DNA of 64,000 bases from Capnocytophaga haemolytica (GTDB lineage: Bacteria > Bacteroidota > Bacteroidia > Flavobacteriales > Flavobacteriaceae), in NCBI RefSeq assembly GCF_001553545.1, contig NZ_CP014227.1, positions 248,001 to 312,000 of the forward strand. The letters are read 5' to 3'. A program made the position numbers and the translations under genes. Positions 9,531-17,726 of the stretch are shown piece after piece. The notes beneath the pieces were generated by a model. The model was not told the origin of the DNA, searched no databases, and was given only the letters and a program-made list of their open reading frames with translations. How positions within the stretch are numbered: position 1 is the stretch's first letter; each line of letters begins with the position of its first letter.

Positions 9531-9605
9531 GAGAATTTTTGTTGGGGTTGTTGTATCTAAGTGATTATTAGTGGTGTAGAGCGATTTATATGTGGTGAGT
9601 GGGGG

Positions 9606-10334
9606 TTAAAGTTTCCAAAATAAATCGCCAAAGGTGAAGCTCAGCATTAGGCAGTTGCCTTTAAAGGGGGCACTGTGGTGGTCGTTCAATCGGAAATCGT
9701 TTAGGTGGAGACTCAGTCGCAGCCCGAGATAGCCCGCCCCCTGATACCATTTTTGTACTTCTATGTATGGACTGAGCAGTAGGCTTTCCTTCTTTTGTCG
9801 CAGATAGCGTCCGATGCCCAGTGCGCCATCCTGTGTGCGGTATTCGCGCTTGCCATAGCCTACCCCCGCCCCGATCATAAGGGTGTTACGCTGGGCTTGG
9901 AGCACTTGGTAAGAGAGGTCGGTGCGCACAAAGTACATAGGGCGAATATCGCTCGGGAGCGTACGCCTGCTTTGTGCATCTCCTTCATAGGCGGGGTAAT
10001 GCACCTGCAAGGGTTCGTGCTGCCCTAAGACTTCGCCGCCAAAGAGCAGCGTTACTGAAAATCCGTCCTTGCGCGCGCCTATGCCCACAGCAGTACGGGC
10101 GATCACCCCTACGGGGTCGCTCTTTACGGTTGAGTAGCCCATTCCTATGTCAAAGAAGCCGCCGATGCCATCGCGGATAGTGCTGTAATCCACTGGTGGA
10201 CGCTCGCTGTGCTTTACGCGTTTGAGTTTGGGGATCTCCCTTTTGCCTAATTCGCGCACCACAGTGCTGTCCTGCGCTTGGGCGGCACAAAACGCTGTGA
10301 GAGCCGTGCCTATTACGATCAAAAAGTGTTTCAT
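9606..10334 (-). CDS. Secreted outer-membrane-type protein, paralog of gene B
   Basis: This 242-residue protein starts at ATG 10334, which opens a signal peptide (MKHFLIVIG to AQAQ); a longer frame upstream overlaps the preceding gene and lacks a signal. After the signal comes QDSTVVRELGKREIPKLKR, then alternating beta strands, ending GDLFWKL. The layout, including GIGARKDGFSV and GYGKREYRTQDG, matches the two identical 228-residue copies of gene B near 16.1 and 61.1 kb, so three members of this family are present. A small 8- to 10-strand outer-membrane barrel is likely. The function is unknown. It is the second gene of a pair, 20 bases after its partner. Confidence 0.62.
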   Translation of the reverse strand: MKHFLIVIGTALTAFCAAQAQDSTVVRELGKREIPKLKRVKHSERPPVDYSTIRDGIGGFFDIGMGYSTVKSDPVGVIARTAVGIGARKDGFSVTLLFGGEVLGQHEPLQVHYPAYEGDAQSRRTLPSDIRPMYFVRTDLSYQVLQAQRNTLMIGAGVGYGKREYRTQDGALGIGRYLRQKKESLLLSPYIEVQKWYQGAGYLGLRLSLHLNDFRLNDHHSAPFKGNCLMLSFTFGDLFWKL

Positions 10335-10354
10335 TATCGGTTGTATTTTGTGTT

Positions 10355-11179
10355 TTATTCTACTGAGTAACCTTTTACGGCAAATTGCATTCCTAAGCCT
10401 AAGGGTATTTTCTCCAAATCGTTGCCATTGCGCACCCAGCAGCCTGAGAAAGAGGCTGCAAAACACGTCTCATCACCTTTCTTACCTATTGAGGAAACGA
10501 CCCTAAAGCCTATCCATACCTCGCCTTTGGGCAACAGCACTCGTAAAGATTTCTTTAAGGTCATTGCCTTTTTGTTCTGCGGCAACTCAATGTAGATGGG
10601 CTCGTGGATAAGCGGGGTAAATACACTCTTGTCCTCATTGACACTGTAAAACTCCAAGCGCAGCAGCGTTTGGGCGGTGTTTTTTAGCAGTCGTAGCTCA
10701 AATTGGGTAGCGATATGGTCTTTTTTCAAGCGCATAAAGTCGCCGAGCTCCTCACTGCCACTCGTTTCAAACTCATCAGGAATAATACACACCGAGCCCG
10801 CTACCACGCGAACGCCTTTGCCCATCAAGGTCTTTTCCTTGCCTTTTTTGACGTTTACGGTTACCTCAGGCACTTCGATGGTACGCTCTTTTAGGCTGAT
10901 GACAAGCGGCTGTTGCCCCTGTAATGAGGCGATGGTAAACGCCTTGCGCTCATAGCTCAAGTGCGATACGAAGAGGCTATCGGTAGGCTTGTAGTCGGCG
11001 ACATTCAGAGAGAACGCCCCTTGTGCATCGGTAGTGATACCGCGCGTAGTGCCCACAATGCCTACGTCGGCATAGCTGATAGGCACCCCGTGTGCGTCCT
11101 TAACCGTACCCTTAATGAGGCTCTGTGCCTTTGTGCTAAAAAGGCTTAATACTGCGATTGCTAAGATAAGCTGTTTCAT
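10355..11179 (-). CDS. Secreted protein with carboxypeptidase-like regulatory domain
   Basis: This 274-residue protein has a signal peptide (MKQLILAIA to TKAQ), so the start is set at ATG 11179. Residues about 21-105 form a CarboxypepD_reg-like beta-sandwich (IKGTVKDAHGVPISYADVGI, then DAQGAF). The remainder, with FMRLKKDHIATQFELRL and SLRVLLPKGEVWIGFRVVS, resembles families of exported Bacteroidota proteins with no known role. It forms an operon with the barrel protein that follows and is transcribed divergently from the HlyD/ABC export genes, which hints at a link with that locus. Confidence 0.65.
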   Translation of the reverse strand: MKQLILAIAVLSLFSTKAQSLIKGTVKDAHGVPISYADVGIVGTTRGITTDAQGAFSLNVADYKPTDSLFVSHLSYERKAFTIASLQGQQPLVISLKERTIEVPEVTVNVKKGKEKTLMGKGVRVVAGSVCIIPDEFETSGSEELGDFMRLKKDHIATQFELRLLKNTAQTLLRLEFYSVNEDKSVFTPLIHEPIYIELPQNKKAMTLKKSLRVLLPKGEVWIGFRVVSSIGKKGDETCFAASFSGCWVRNGNDLEKIPLGLGMQFAVKGYSVE

Positions 11180-11200
11180 ATAAAATACTGTTAAACGCTG

Positions 11201-11208
11201 CAAATGTA
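11201..11208 (-). promoter_or_regulatory. -7 box of the envelope gene pair
   Basis: TACATTTG on the minus strand (11208-11201), 22 bases before the start of the carboxypeptidase-like gene, fits TAnnTTTG. No clear TTG was found at the expected distance. Confidence 0.4.
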
Positions 11209-11347
11209 AAAAATAATTCTTTACCTAACATCTTGTGTACATATTTTTTTAGCACAAAAAAAGTATAACACATTGTTTTACAATGAAATAATAAGTATAA
11301 GAGACCGTTTTATTATCGACTCGTTAGAAATATTTTAGTGAATATTT

Positions 11348-11377
11348 TTGGTAAATTAAAAGTAATTAGTATATTTG
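11348..11377 (+). promoter_or_regulatory. Promoter of the peptide-export operon
   Basis: TTG at 11348-11350 and TATATTTG at 11370-11377 are 19 bases apart, a textbook Bacteroidota promoter. The HlyD start lies 29 bases downstream. Confidence 0.65.
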
Positions 11378-11405
11378 CAAAATATTATCCTTAAACATAA
11401 AAAAT

Positions 11406-12545
11406 ATGAACATCACAACAGACGCCATACATACTTATGAAAATCTGCTTTACCGCAATAAGGTCAAAACATTTTCTATTTATATAGTAGTATTACTAAG
11501 CCTTTTTGTACTGCTGATCTCTCTGCCCTTTATCAAGGTAGAGGTGAGTGCACAGGCACGGGGTGTGCTGCGCAGTGATACGGAACCTGTACCTATCAAT
11601 AGTATTGCTTCGGCTCGGGTAGAGCGCATCTATCTTAAAAACAATCAAGAGGTTGCCGCAGGCGATACCTTAGTGGTGCTCTCCTCCGAAGGTCTTAGTT
11701 CTGAACGCGAAACAATACTTAAAAATATACAAGAACAAAAAGACTTACTCACCGACTTAGAGCTTATTGCTCATAAGAGCTTTTCACAGTTGCAGACTGT
11801 TGCCCTTCGTGAGGAATACGCAGCCTACCGCAGTGCCTGTCAGGAGCTACAAAGCAAAGTGGCACAAGCCAAAGTAAAACTCAACCGCAACCGACAGCTC
11901 TTTGATAAAGGGGTCATTGCGCTCTCAGAATTTGAAACATACGAATTTACCTATCAACAACTCAACAGTTCTTTGCAGAACCTCCAAAGCAAGTACTTCT
12001 CAGAGTGGAGCAACCGTAAAATCACCACTAAGGAGAAACTCACTTCCTTAGAGAATTCGCTTACTAAGCTCGGAACAGAGGCTCAGAACTACGTTATCAA
12101 AGCTCCTGTGGCAGGCACCATTGAAGGGTTCTCTGGTGTGCAGCAGGGTAGTTTTGTGCTCTCTTCTCAAAATATAGCAACCATCTCCCCTAATAACAAC
12201 TTGGTAGTTGAGGCGTATGTAAGTCCAAAGGATATTGGTCTTATCAAGAAAGGACAGCTCGTTAGAGTTCAAGTGGACGCTTTTAATTACAACCAATGGG
12301 GCACGCTCACCGGTAAAGTTTTAGATATTGACAATAACGTAACCCAGCACAATAGCGATATATTTTTTAAAGTGCGCTGCCTCTTAGAGGACAATAGTCT
12401 TAGTCTTAAAAATGGTTACAAGGCAGCTATAAGCAAGGGAATGACCCTCACCGCACGTTTTATCATTGCGCGCCGAAGTCTTTATCAATTATTGTTCGAC
12501 AAGGTAGACAATTGGCTCAATCCTACTCAATCCTTAAAAACATAG
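11406..12545 (+). CDS. HlyD-family membrane fusion protein of a peptide exporter
   Basis: This 379-residue periplasmic adaptor has one N-terminal transmembrane segment (about residues 22-45). A biotinyl-lipoyl-like half-motif (IYLKNNQEVAAGDTLVVL) follows, then a long coiled-coil (about 95-210), the second half (YVIKAPVAGTIEGFSGVQQG) and a beta-barrel region (VEAYVSPKDIGLIKKGQLVRV). This is the arrangement of HlyD proteins that pair with ABC exporters. It is four bases upstream of the C39-peptidase ABC gene and clearly serves it, bridging to an outer-membrane TolC-type channel that is not encoded in this window. Confidence 0.88.
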   Translation: MNITTDAIHTYENLLYRNKVKTFSIYIVVLLSLFVLLISLPFIKVEVSAQARGVLRSDTEPVPINSIASARVERIYLKNNQEVAAGDTLVVLSSEGLSSERETILKNIQEQKDLLTDLELIAHKSFSQLQTVALREEYAAYRSACQELQSKVAQAKVKLNRNRQLFDKGVIALSEFETYEFTYQQLNSSLQNLQSKYFSEWSNRKITTKEKLTSLENSLTKLGTEAQNYVIKAPVAGTIEGFSGVQQGSFVLSSQNIATISPNNNLVVEAYVSPKDIGLIKKGQLVRVQVDAFNYNQWGTLTGKVLDIDNNVTQHNSDIFFKVRCLLEDNSLSLKNGYKAAISKGMTLTARFIIARRSLYQLLFDKVDNWLNPTQSLKT

Positions 12546-12548
12546 CCT

Positions 12549-14702
12549 ATGAAGAAACAATGTCTCATAAAACAACACGATATCCGCGATTGTGGAGCTG
12601 CCTGCCTCGCTTCTGTTGGCAGCTATTTTGGTGTGCAATTGCCTATTGCCCATATCCGCCAGTTAGTGCATACTGATAAGCGCGGCACCAATCTTATGGG
12701 GCTTATTGAGGGAGCTGAAAAGATGGGACTCACAGCCAAAGGGGTGCGGGCTCCGTTAGAGGCACTCACAGAGTTGCCGCTCCCTGCTATCGCTCACACT
12801 GTGCTCGAAGGACAATTGCAGCACTTTATGGTGCTCTATAAAGTGGACAAAACACACGTACACCTTATGGACCCCGCTGAGGGCAAGATGGTGCGCTATA
12901 CCTACGAGGCGTTTAGCAAAATATGGTCGGGCGTCTTAGTGCTTATTGAGAAAGACGATAGCTTTGTAGCACGTAATGAAAAAGTGAGCAACTTTCAGCG
13001 GTTTATTGAGCTTATCGCTCCGCATAAGGTAGTGCTCACTCAGGCACTTTTTGGGGCTTTTATCTTTACCCTTTTGGGGCTTTCTACCTCTATCTACATA
13101 CAAAAGATAACCGATTACGTATTGGTAGATGGCAATGGCAATTTGCTCAACTTGATGAGTGTAGTGATGTTGCTCATTATTCTTTTGCAAGCGTATATAG
13201 GCACTAAAAAGAGTGTTTTTATACTCAAGACAGGCCAACTTATCGATGCCCGCCTCATTCTCGGATATTACAAACACCTCTTGCGTTTGCCGCAACGTTT
13301 TTTTGACACAATGCAAATAGGGGAAATCACCTCGCGTATCAATGATGCGGTGAAGATACGCGCCTTTATCAACGATGTGGCCATTGACTTGGTGGTCAAT
13401 GTGCTTATTGTGCTGTTTTCCTTCACCTTAATGTTCGTCTACAACGTTACTTTAGCCCTTATAATGCTGGCGATTATCCCACTATACGCCTTAGTCTATT
13501 ACCTCTACAACCGTTATAACAAGCGTGTAGAGCGAAAGCTAATGGAGGATAGTGCCCAGTTACAGACCCAATTAGTGGAGAGCATCACCCACGTGCGCAC
13601 TATTAAAGAGTTTTCTTTGGAGGAGTTTTCTGACAGCAAGACAGAAAATAGGTTTGTAAAGTTACTTTTTACCATCTATAAATCGGGACTAAATGGCGTT
13701 TTTGCAAGCACTTCTACACAGTTTTTGGCGGCTGTATTCACCGTGATACTGATGTGGGTAGGGGCGGGCTATGTACTCAAAGGAACACTGACACCTGGGG
13801 AGCTTTTCTCTTTCTACGCCTTAGTAGGGTACTTCACTACGCCTGTGGCTTCGCTCATAGGGGCTAATAAGACGCTACAAAACGCAATGATTGCCACCGA
13901 CCGCCTTTTTGAAATAATGGACTTAGAGCGCGAAAAAACAGAAAACAAAGTAACGCTCTCTCGTGAGCATTTTACGGATATAGTTTTTGAAAATGTATCC
14001 TTCCGTTATGGCTCGCGCACAGAGGTATTCGAGAGTTTCAATGCTACTATCAAAGCAGGCACTATCACAGCTATTGTGGGGGAGAGTGGCAGCGGCAAAA
14101 CCACACTCTTTGCTCTTCTGCAAAACCTATATCCCCTGACGGCTGGCAAAATCACTATCGGGAGCTATGAAGTGAGCCACATTGACGTGCAAAGTCTGCG
14201 CTCCTTTGTAGGAATTGTACCGCAGCAAGTAGACCTCTTTTCGGGTTCTATTATTGAAAATATCGCCCTTGGTGATAACTTCCCCAACCTGCAACGCGTA
14301 TATGATCTGTGTAAAGCACTCGGTATCACTGCCTTTGTAGAGAAGTTGCCCTACGGTTTTGAAACACAAGTAGGTGAAAATGGAGCACAGCTCTCAGGCG
14401 GACAAAAACAGCGTATTGCGATTGCCCGTGCCCTCTACAAAGACCCACAACTCCTACTGCTTGATGAGGCAACCTCAGCCCTCGACACTGCCTCAGAGCA
14501 AGTAGTAAAGCAAACTATAGACGCCTTTAAAGCTCAGGGGCGCACTGTGATAGTCATTGCCCATAGATTGAGCACTATTGCCAGTGCCGATACTATCTTA
14601 GTGCTCGAAAAAGGTACGCTTGCTGAGCAAGGTACGCACCAAGAGCTTTTACAAAAACAAGGTTTGTACCATAAACTTTGGAGTGCTCAAAACCTCGTAT
14701 AA
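12549..14702 (+). CDS. C39-peptidase-containing ABC exporter (PCAT) for GG-leader peptides
   Basis: This 717-residue protein cleaves a double-glycine leader and exports the peptide. The N-terminal C39 peptidase domain has its catalytic triad visible: Cys15 (RDCGAACL), His92 (QHFMVLY) and Asp108 (MDPAEG). Six transmembrane helices follow (about residues 155-430). The nucleotide-binding domain has Walker A GESGSGKTT (about 512), signature LSGGQKQR (about 615), Walker B LLLLDEATSALD (about 635-646) and the H-loop AHRLS. All key residues are intact and the length is normal for the family. It is preceded by HlyD and followed by an HTH protein and a GG-leader peptide, its likely substrate. Confidence 0.93.
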   Translation: MKKQCLIKQHDIRDCGAACLASVGSYFGVQLPIAHIRQLVHTDKRGTNLMGLIEGAEKMGLTAKGVRAPLEALTELPLPAIAHTVLEGQLQHFMVLYKVDKTHVHLMDPAEGKMVRYTYEAFSKIWSGVLVLIEKDDSFVARNEKVSNFQRFIELIAPHKVVLTQALFGAFIFTLLGLSTSIYIQKITDYVLVDGNGNLLNLMSVVMLLIILLQAYIGTKKSVFILKTGQLIDARLILGYYKHLLRLPQRFFDTMQIGEITSRINDAVKIRAFINDVAIDLVVNVLIVLFSFTLMFVYNVTLALIMLAIIPLYALVYYLYNRYNKRVERKLMEDSAQLQTQLVESITHVRTIKEFSLEEFSDSKTENRFVKLLFTIYKSGLNGVFASTSTQFLAAVFTVILMWVGAGYVLKGTLTPGELFSFYALVGYFTTPVASLIGANKTLQNAMIATDRLFEIMDLEREKTENKVTLSREHFTDIVFENVSFRYGSRTEVFESFNATIKAGTITAIVGESGSGKTTLFALLQNLYPLTAGKITIGSYEVSHIDVQSLRSFVGIVPQQVDLFSGSIIENIALGDNFPNLQRVYDLCKALGITAFVEKLPYGFETQVGENGAQLSGGQKQRIAIARALYKDPQLLLLDEATSALDTASEQVVKQTIDAFKAQGRTVIVIAHRLSTIASADTILVLEKGTLAEQGTHQELLQKQGLYHKLWSAQNLV

Positions 14703-14719
14703 AAATAATAAAAAAGATA

Positions 14720-15055
14720 ATGACTATGAAGAAACTACACACGTATGAAAAAATCAGAAAGCTGCACGAATATATAGAACAGCAACAGATAATTACTCCT
14801 GAAGAATTAGCCTCTCACCTTGGAGTAAGCAGACGCAGACTCTTTGATATGCTCACTTATTTAAAAGACTTAGGTGCCTCAGTCTCTTATGACAGGAAAG
14901 CGCAGTGTTATAGATATGACAATGATTTTCAGCTGGTAGTAGAGATTAAAATTGTAGCTATTTCCAATGGAGAAGCACAAATGATTTCAGGAGGAACAAC
15001 ACTTTTTTCAAATATTTTTGAAGAAAATTTGCTCAGTGCAAGGTTTCTGCACTGA
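14720..15055 (+). CDS. Small HTH-domain protein, probable regulator of the GG peptide
   Basis: This protein of about 110 residues has an N-terminal helix-turn-helix (residues about 8-60; ITPEELASHLGVSRRRLFDMLTYLKDLGA) of the HTH_11/DeoR-like kind. The C-terminal tail is not recognised. It begins 17 bases after the exporter stop; ATG 14720 (MTMKK) or 14726 (MKK) are both possible. Its 3' end forms a hairpin with the start of the following spacer. Position between exporter and peptide suggests it regulates the peptide gene, but no effector domain is visible. Confidence 0.7.
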   Translation: MTMKKLHTYEKIRKLHEYIEQQQIITPEELASHLGVSRRRLFDMLTYLKDLGASVSYDRKAQCYRYDNDFQLVVEIKIVAISNGEAQMISGGTTLFSNIFEENLLSARFLH

Positions 15056-15057
15056 GC
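15031..15057 (+). promoter_or_regulatory. Hairpin over the HTH gene stop codon
   Basis: A perfect 10-bp stem (GCTCAGTGCA, 15031-15040, with TGCACTGAGC, 15048-15057) has a 7-base loop and spans the last codons and stop of the HTH gene. It has no T run, so it is more likely an RNA-processing or attenuation structure than a classical terminator. Confidence 0.5.
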
Positions 15058-15062
15058 GATAT

Positions 15063-15070
15063 TAACTTTG
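15063..15070 (+). promoter_or_regulatory. -7 box for the GG-peptide gene
   Basis: TAACTTTG fits TAnnTTTG and is followed by GC-containing sequence as in other promoters here. The expected TTG about 20 bases upstream is missing because the hairpin occupies that place, so activator-dependent use is possible. The leader RNA would be about 70 bases. Confidence 0.42.
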
Positions 15071-15080
15071 CACCCGAAAT

Positions 15081-15107
15081 AAGATAGCAAGCGCGCGAGG
15101 CTATCTT
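15081..15107 (+). promoter_or_regulatory. 5'-leader hairpin of the GG-peptide gene
   Basis: An 8-bp stem AAGATAGC/GCTATCTT (15081-15088 and 15100-15107) has an 11-base G/C-rich loop (AAGCGCGCGAG). It lies between the candidate -7 box and the peptide start at 15146. This is an unusually GC-rich island in AT-rich surroundings. Confidence 0.45.
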
Positions 15108-15145
15108 TCGAGTAATAGTATTTAATTTTTAAAATTTTTAAACAA

Positions 15146-15367
15146 ATGAAAACAGAACAAAAACAAAAAACAGAGATGTTGAGCTTAGATAAGCTTAACA
15201 ATGTAAAAGGAGTTGAGGCACTTAGTGTTAAAGAACTCAAGGTAATTGAAGGAGGTGGTTTTATAGACTGGTGTAAGAGACATCTTCGACCAAAGGTTTT
15301 TACAATTCGTGATCAGATAACAGGAGAAAAGATTACAGATGCTTATGGCGTTAGCGTAACACTTTAA
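15146..15367 (+). CDS. Double-glycine leader peptide (bacteriocin- or signal-like precursor)
   Basis: This 73-residue precursor has a leader of 37 residues ending LSVKELKVIEGG, which has the hydrophobic spacing typical of C39-processed leaders. Cleavage after GG37 would release a 36-residue peptide beginning GFIDWCKRHLRPK, with one cysteine, one tryptophan and a slight positive charge. I do not recognise the core. The C39-ABC exporter, HlyD protein and HTH gene directly upstream and the terminator directly downstream strongly support a secreted peptide. Bacteriocin, pheromone or modified natural product are all possible. The single Cys excludes an internal disulfide, and no modification enzyme is seen nearby. 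Confidence 0.82.
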   Translation: MKTEQKQKTEMLSLDKLNNVKGVEALSVKELKVIEGGGFIDWCKRHLRPKVFTIRDQITGEKITDAYGVSVTL

Positions 15368-15380
15368 TTACTAATTATGA

Positions 15381-15426
15381 GAAGGCTACCTAAGAGCAAT
15401 ATAACAGTTTTAGGTAGCCTTCTTAT
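15381..15426 (+). terminator. Terminator after the GG-peptide gene
   Basis: A perfect 13-bp stem GAAGGCTACCTAA (15381-15393) pairs with 15410-15422, followed by a T-rich stretch. It may separate peptide mRNA from the following envelope genes, giving the peptide a higher transcript level. Confidence 0.8.
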
Positions 15427-15444
15427 TAGAAATATATTAATTGT

Positions 15445-16131
15445 ATGAAAAAAATATTAGCCTTATTCATAATATTAATTACTATACCATTAAGAGCCCA
15501 AGATGCGGTAAAAGAATTTAAACAGGTATGGACACCAAGAAGCCTTATCTTTGAAGATAAAAAGGTGAGTTTTAATATTGATAACCAGCAAGAGGGTAAG
15601 GTGCAACATCTCACAGGGCACTTTCTCATCTCATCAAACCTTTATAAAGCTAAAGAGTGTGTTTTCACTCCTTCAGACCCTCGAAAAGAAGAACAGAGAA
15701 AATCCTCTTTAAGTGCGTTAACCCTAAAAGCAGTCTTTATCTGTAAATTTTTGAACAAAGCAGAGCACTTAGAGTATTTTACAGTAGAGAAAGTAGCATC
15801 TAATACCTATAAATTATCGCCTGCAAATACTCAGGCTGAGCAATTATTGAAATTAGTGAAGGATGAAAAGGCTCATTTCATTATAAAACTTAATGAAAAA
15901 GGTGAGATATACTATACAGAGTCCTATCTTTCAGGTAAACAGAATGTTTCTATAAAAACGTGGTATAACTTTACTCTAATGGGAGATACTTTTGATTGGA
16001 TGTTTGAAAATGAAAAGAATAGAGACGTTCCCAAAGATGAGATAGTTACTTATTTTACCAAAGCAGAAGGTAAAATCACAAATAAGGAAAATCAGGATTA
16101 CATCAATTTTAAATTTGAAGTAAAAGAATAA
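15445..16131 (+). CDS. Gene A: exported protein of unknown function
   Basis: This 228-residue protein has a signal peptide (MKKILALFI to LRAQ). The body is Lys-rich with alternating strands (VQHLTGHFLIS, LTLKAVFICKFLNK, EYFTVEKVASNTYKLS) and no family I recognise. It lies just after the peptide terminator and 7 bases before gene B, so A and B are probably co-transcribed. From residue 45 onward it is duplicated without change in inverted orientation near 62 kb, where the first 44 codons are replaced by an IS end. It is possibly a self-protection or envelope partner of the peptide system. Confidence 0.6.
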   Translation: MKKILALFIILITIPLRAQDAVKEFKQVWTPRSLIFEDKKVSFNIDNQQEGKVQHLTGHFLISSNLYKAKECVFTPSDPRKEEQRKSSLSALTLKAVFICKFLNKAEHLEYFTVEKVASNTYKLSPANTQAEQLLKLVKDEKAHFIIKLNEKGEIYYTESYLSGKQNVSIKTWYNFTLMGDTFDWMFENEKNRDVPKDEIVTYFTKAEGKITNKENQDYINFKFEVKE

Positions 16132-16830
16132 CACCTTTATGAAGCATCTTTCGACTATAATCTTTATCATACTAACAACACTTTGCCAAGCACAAGAGCA
16201 AGACACAATCGTTAAAGAACTTCCTAAGTATATAGAACCCATATCCGACATCACTCCCGCCGATGGCTTCTATGCTCTCTGGGATACTTCTGGGGGTTAT
16301 AGCACTCGCAATGACGACCCTATCAGTTGGGTGTTAGATATAGGCTTGGGGGCTGGCGTAAGGCAGTACGGCTTTTCGGCAAATATATTCATTGGCAGTA
16401 TCTCTAATAAAGTAACCCAGCCCTTATGGGTATATTACCCCAATTACGACAATGCCCCTCAAGGGCGTAAGATGGCAGAAAGTGAAGGCAAAGAGACTTA
16501 TATGGCAATGTTAGAGCTGGGCTATAGCGTCTACACTCTTGGCAGGTATACCTTTGATGTGCAAACAGGGTTAGGCTACGGAGAGCGGCAGTATCGTTCG
16601 CGTGATGGTTTAGCCAGTAATGGTAAACGTCTCTCGCGCAGTAAAGGCAGTTTTATTTTCCGCCCTACACTTTCAGTAACACGTTGGTGGCGCGATGGTT
16701 CTTTCCTACGACTCAAAGCAATCTATAGCCTTGCCGATTATCGTTTAGGAGACGAGAGCACACCTATCAAAGGTGATTACATTGGGATAGGTATTGCCTT
16801 TGGCAATGTATTTTGGAAGTTTTAATTATA
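15577..16830 (+). repeat. 1,254-bp inverted duplication, copy 1 (A-B segment)
   Basis: This segment is repeated in reverse orientation at 61094-62347 with the same length and no indels. The encoded B proteins are identical, as are the A proteins over the shared part. Left of copy 1 gene A continues to its natural start; right of copy 1 an IS end begins at the very next base. The two copies are about 44 kb apart and can recombine. Confidence 0.9.
16139..16825 (+). CDS. Gene B: small outer-membrane barrel-like protein, copy 1
   Basis: This 228-residue protein has a signal peptide (MKHLSTIIFI to CQAQ), then QDTIVKELPKYIEPISD. The rest is strands of alternating residues: GYSTRNDDPISWVLDIGLGAG, GLGYGERQYRSRDG, VTRWWRDGSFLRLKAIYS. 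It ends GNVFWKF with the terminal Phe of outer-membrane proteins. An identical protein is encoded near 61.1-61.8 kb and a related one at 9.6-10.3 kb. The function is unknown. The IS5-family element starts 6 bases after the stop, cutting it off from whatever originally followed. Confidence 0.62.
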   Translation: MKHLSTIIFIILTTLCQAQEQDTIVKELPKYIEPISDITPADGFYALWDTSGGYSTRNDDPISWVLDIGLGAGVRQYGFSANIFIGSISNKVTQPLWVYYPNYDNAPQGRKMAESEGKETYMAMLELGYSVYTLGRYTFDVQTGLGYGERQYRSRDGLASNGKRLSRSKGSFIFRPTLSVTRWWRDGSFLRLKAIYSLADYRLGDESTPIKGDYIGIGIAFGNVFWKF

Positions 16831-17726
16831 GAACCTGTTTAAACTTTTATTTTTCTAAGGAAGAAAAAACTGAATGCTAATAGATGCATCGCCACCCAAT
16901 TGACATCTAACTTTTCATATCTGACCAATAAAGCTTTTTGCCCATCTATCCAAGCATTAGCCCTTTCTATTGTAAATCTTCTTTCGTATAACTTTTCATC
17001 AAAATAATTATCTCTTTCACCCCCATTTCTTGGGTTTCCCTTGATATTAGCAACAATATCTTTACTCTCTAAATAATCTCTAACTGACTGACTATCAAAA
17101 CCTGCATCTGCACTTATAAATAGTCCCTCTGTATTTATATCAGCCTGTTCTAAGAACTCAAAAATAGCCTTTAGATTCTTCTCTATTTCGTACAGGTCAT
17201 TATGATTTCCTGCCATTGGAGGACTCATTGCTAACATTTGTCTCTGATTATCACAAAGGAAAATAGCATTTGTCGTATTAGCTGCTTTTCTACCTTGAAA
17301 CCCTCTACTTTCTCCTCCTTTTGTCTTACTATGGCTACCATCTATTTGAGCACAAGAAAGATCTAACTTACTCTTGTTTTTCTCTAAAATATTAAGCCAT
17401 ACCCTCTGAAATGAGCCGTCTTTGCTCCACTTGTTAAAGTAGTAATAGATGGTGTTCCAAGAGATTTCTCCCTCTTCAAATTGCTCTTTTATAGGAATTT
17501 CTCTCCACTGACATCCTGTTTTTAATCTCTTAAAAATCAGTGTAATAATTTTCATAAGACAGAATTTTGAAGAAAATCCTCGTTTTCCTACACTCAAAAA
17601 AGGTATAATCCAATTAATTATTGTATCTTTGCACATAGTTCCAGTTTTTTTTAGATTTTTAGTTTGACAATACAAAAGTACTAAAAATTCTGGAACTTCT
17701 TTATTTTTGAAAAGTTTAAACAGGTT
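16831..17726 (-). mobile_element. IS5-family insertion sequence, complete
   Basis: The element is about 896 bp with inverted ends AACCTGTTTAAACTTTT (16832-16848) and its complement AAAAGTTTAAACAGGTT (17710-17726), carrying one transposase gene on the minus strand. No target duplication is evident, probably because the right end is fused to another IS remnant and the left end to the duplicated A-B segment. Confidence 0.85.
16839..17636 (-). CDS. IS5-family DDE transposase
   Basis: This transposase of about 265 residues starts at ATG 17636 (MCKDTIINW), where homology to the remnant near 62.4 kb also begins; an upstream Met adds 13 residues. It has a DUF4096-like N-terminal domain (LKTGCQWREIPI, WNTIYYYFNKWSKDGSF). 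The DDE residues are in AQIDGSH, ISADAGFDS and RRFTIERANAW. The frame is intact, so the element could be active. The stop codon lies inside the terminal inverted repeat. Confidence 0.88.
   Translation of the reverse strand: MCKDTIINWIIPFLSVGKRGFSSKFCLMKIITLIFKRLKTGCQWREIPIKEQFEEGEISWNTIYYYFNKWSKDGSFQRVWLNILEKNKSKLDLSCAQIDGSHSKTKGGESRGFQGRKAANTTNAIFLCDNQRQMLAMSPPMAGNHNDLYEIEKNLKAIFEFLEQADINTEGLFISADAGFDSQSVRDYLESKDIVANIKGNPRNGGERDNYFDEKLYERRFTIERANAWIDGQKALLVRYEKLDVNWVAMHLLAFSFFFLRKIKV

Noticed and set aside
14960..15055. A GG pair (QMISGG) in the tail of the HTH protein as a second leader peptide
   Set aside because: It lies in the same frame as the HTH domain, lacks its own start, and the preceding residues do not follow leader spacing.
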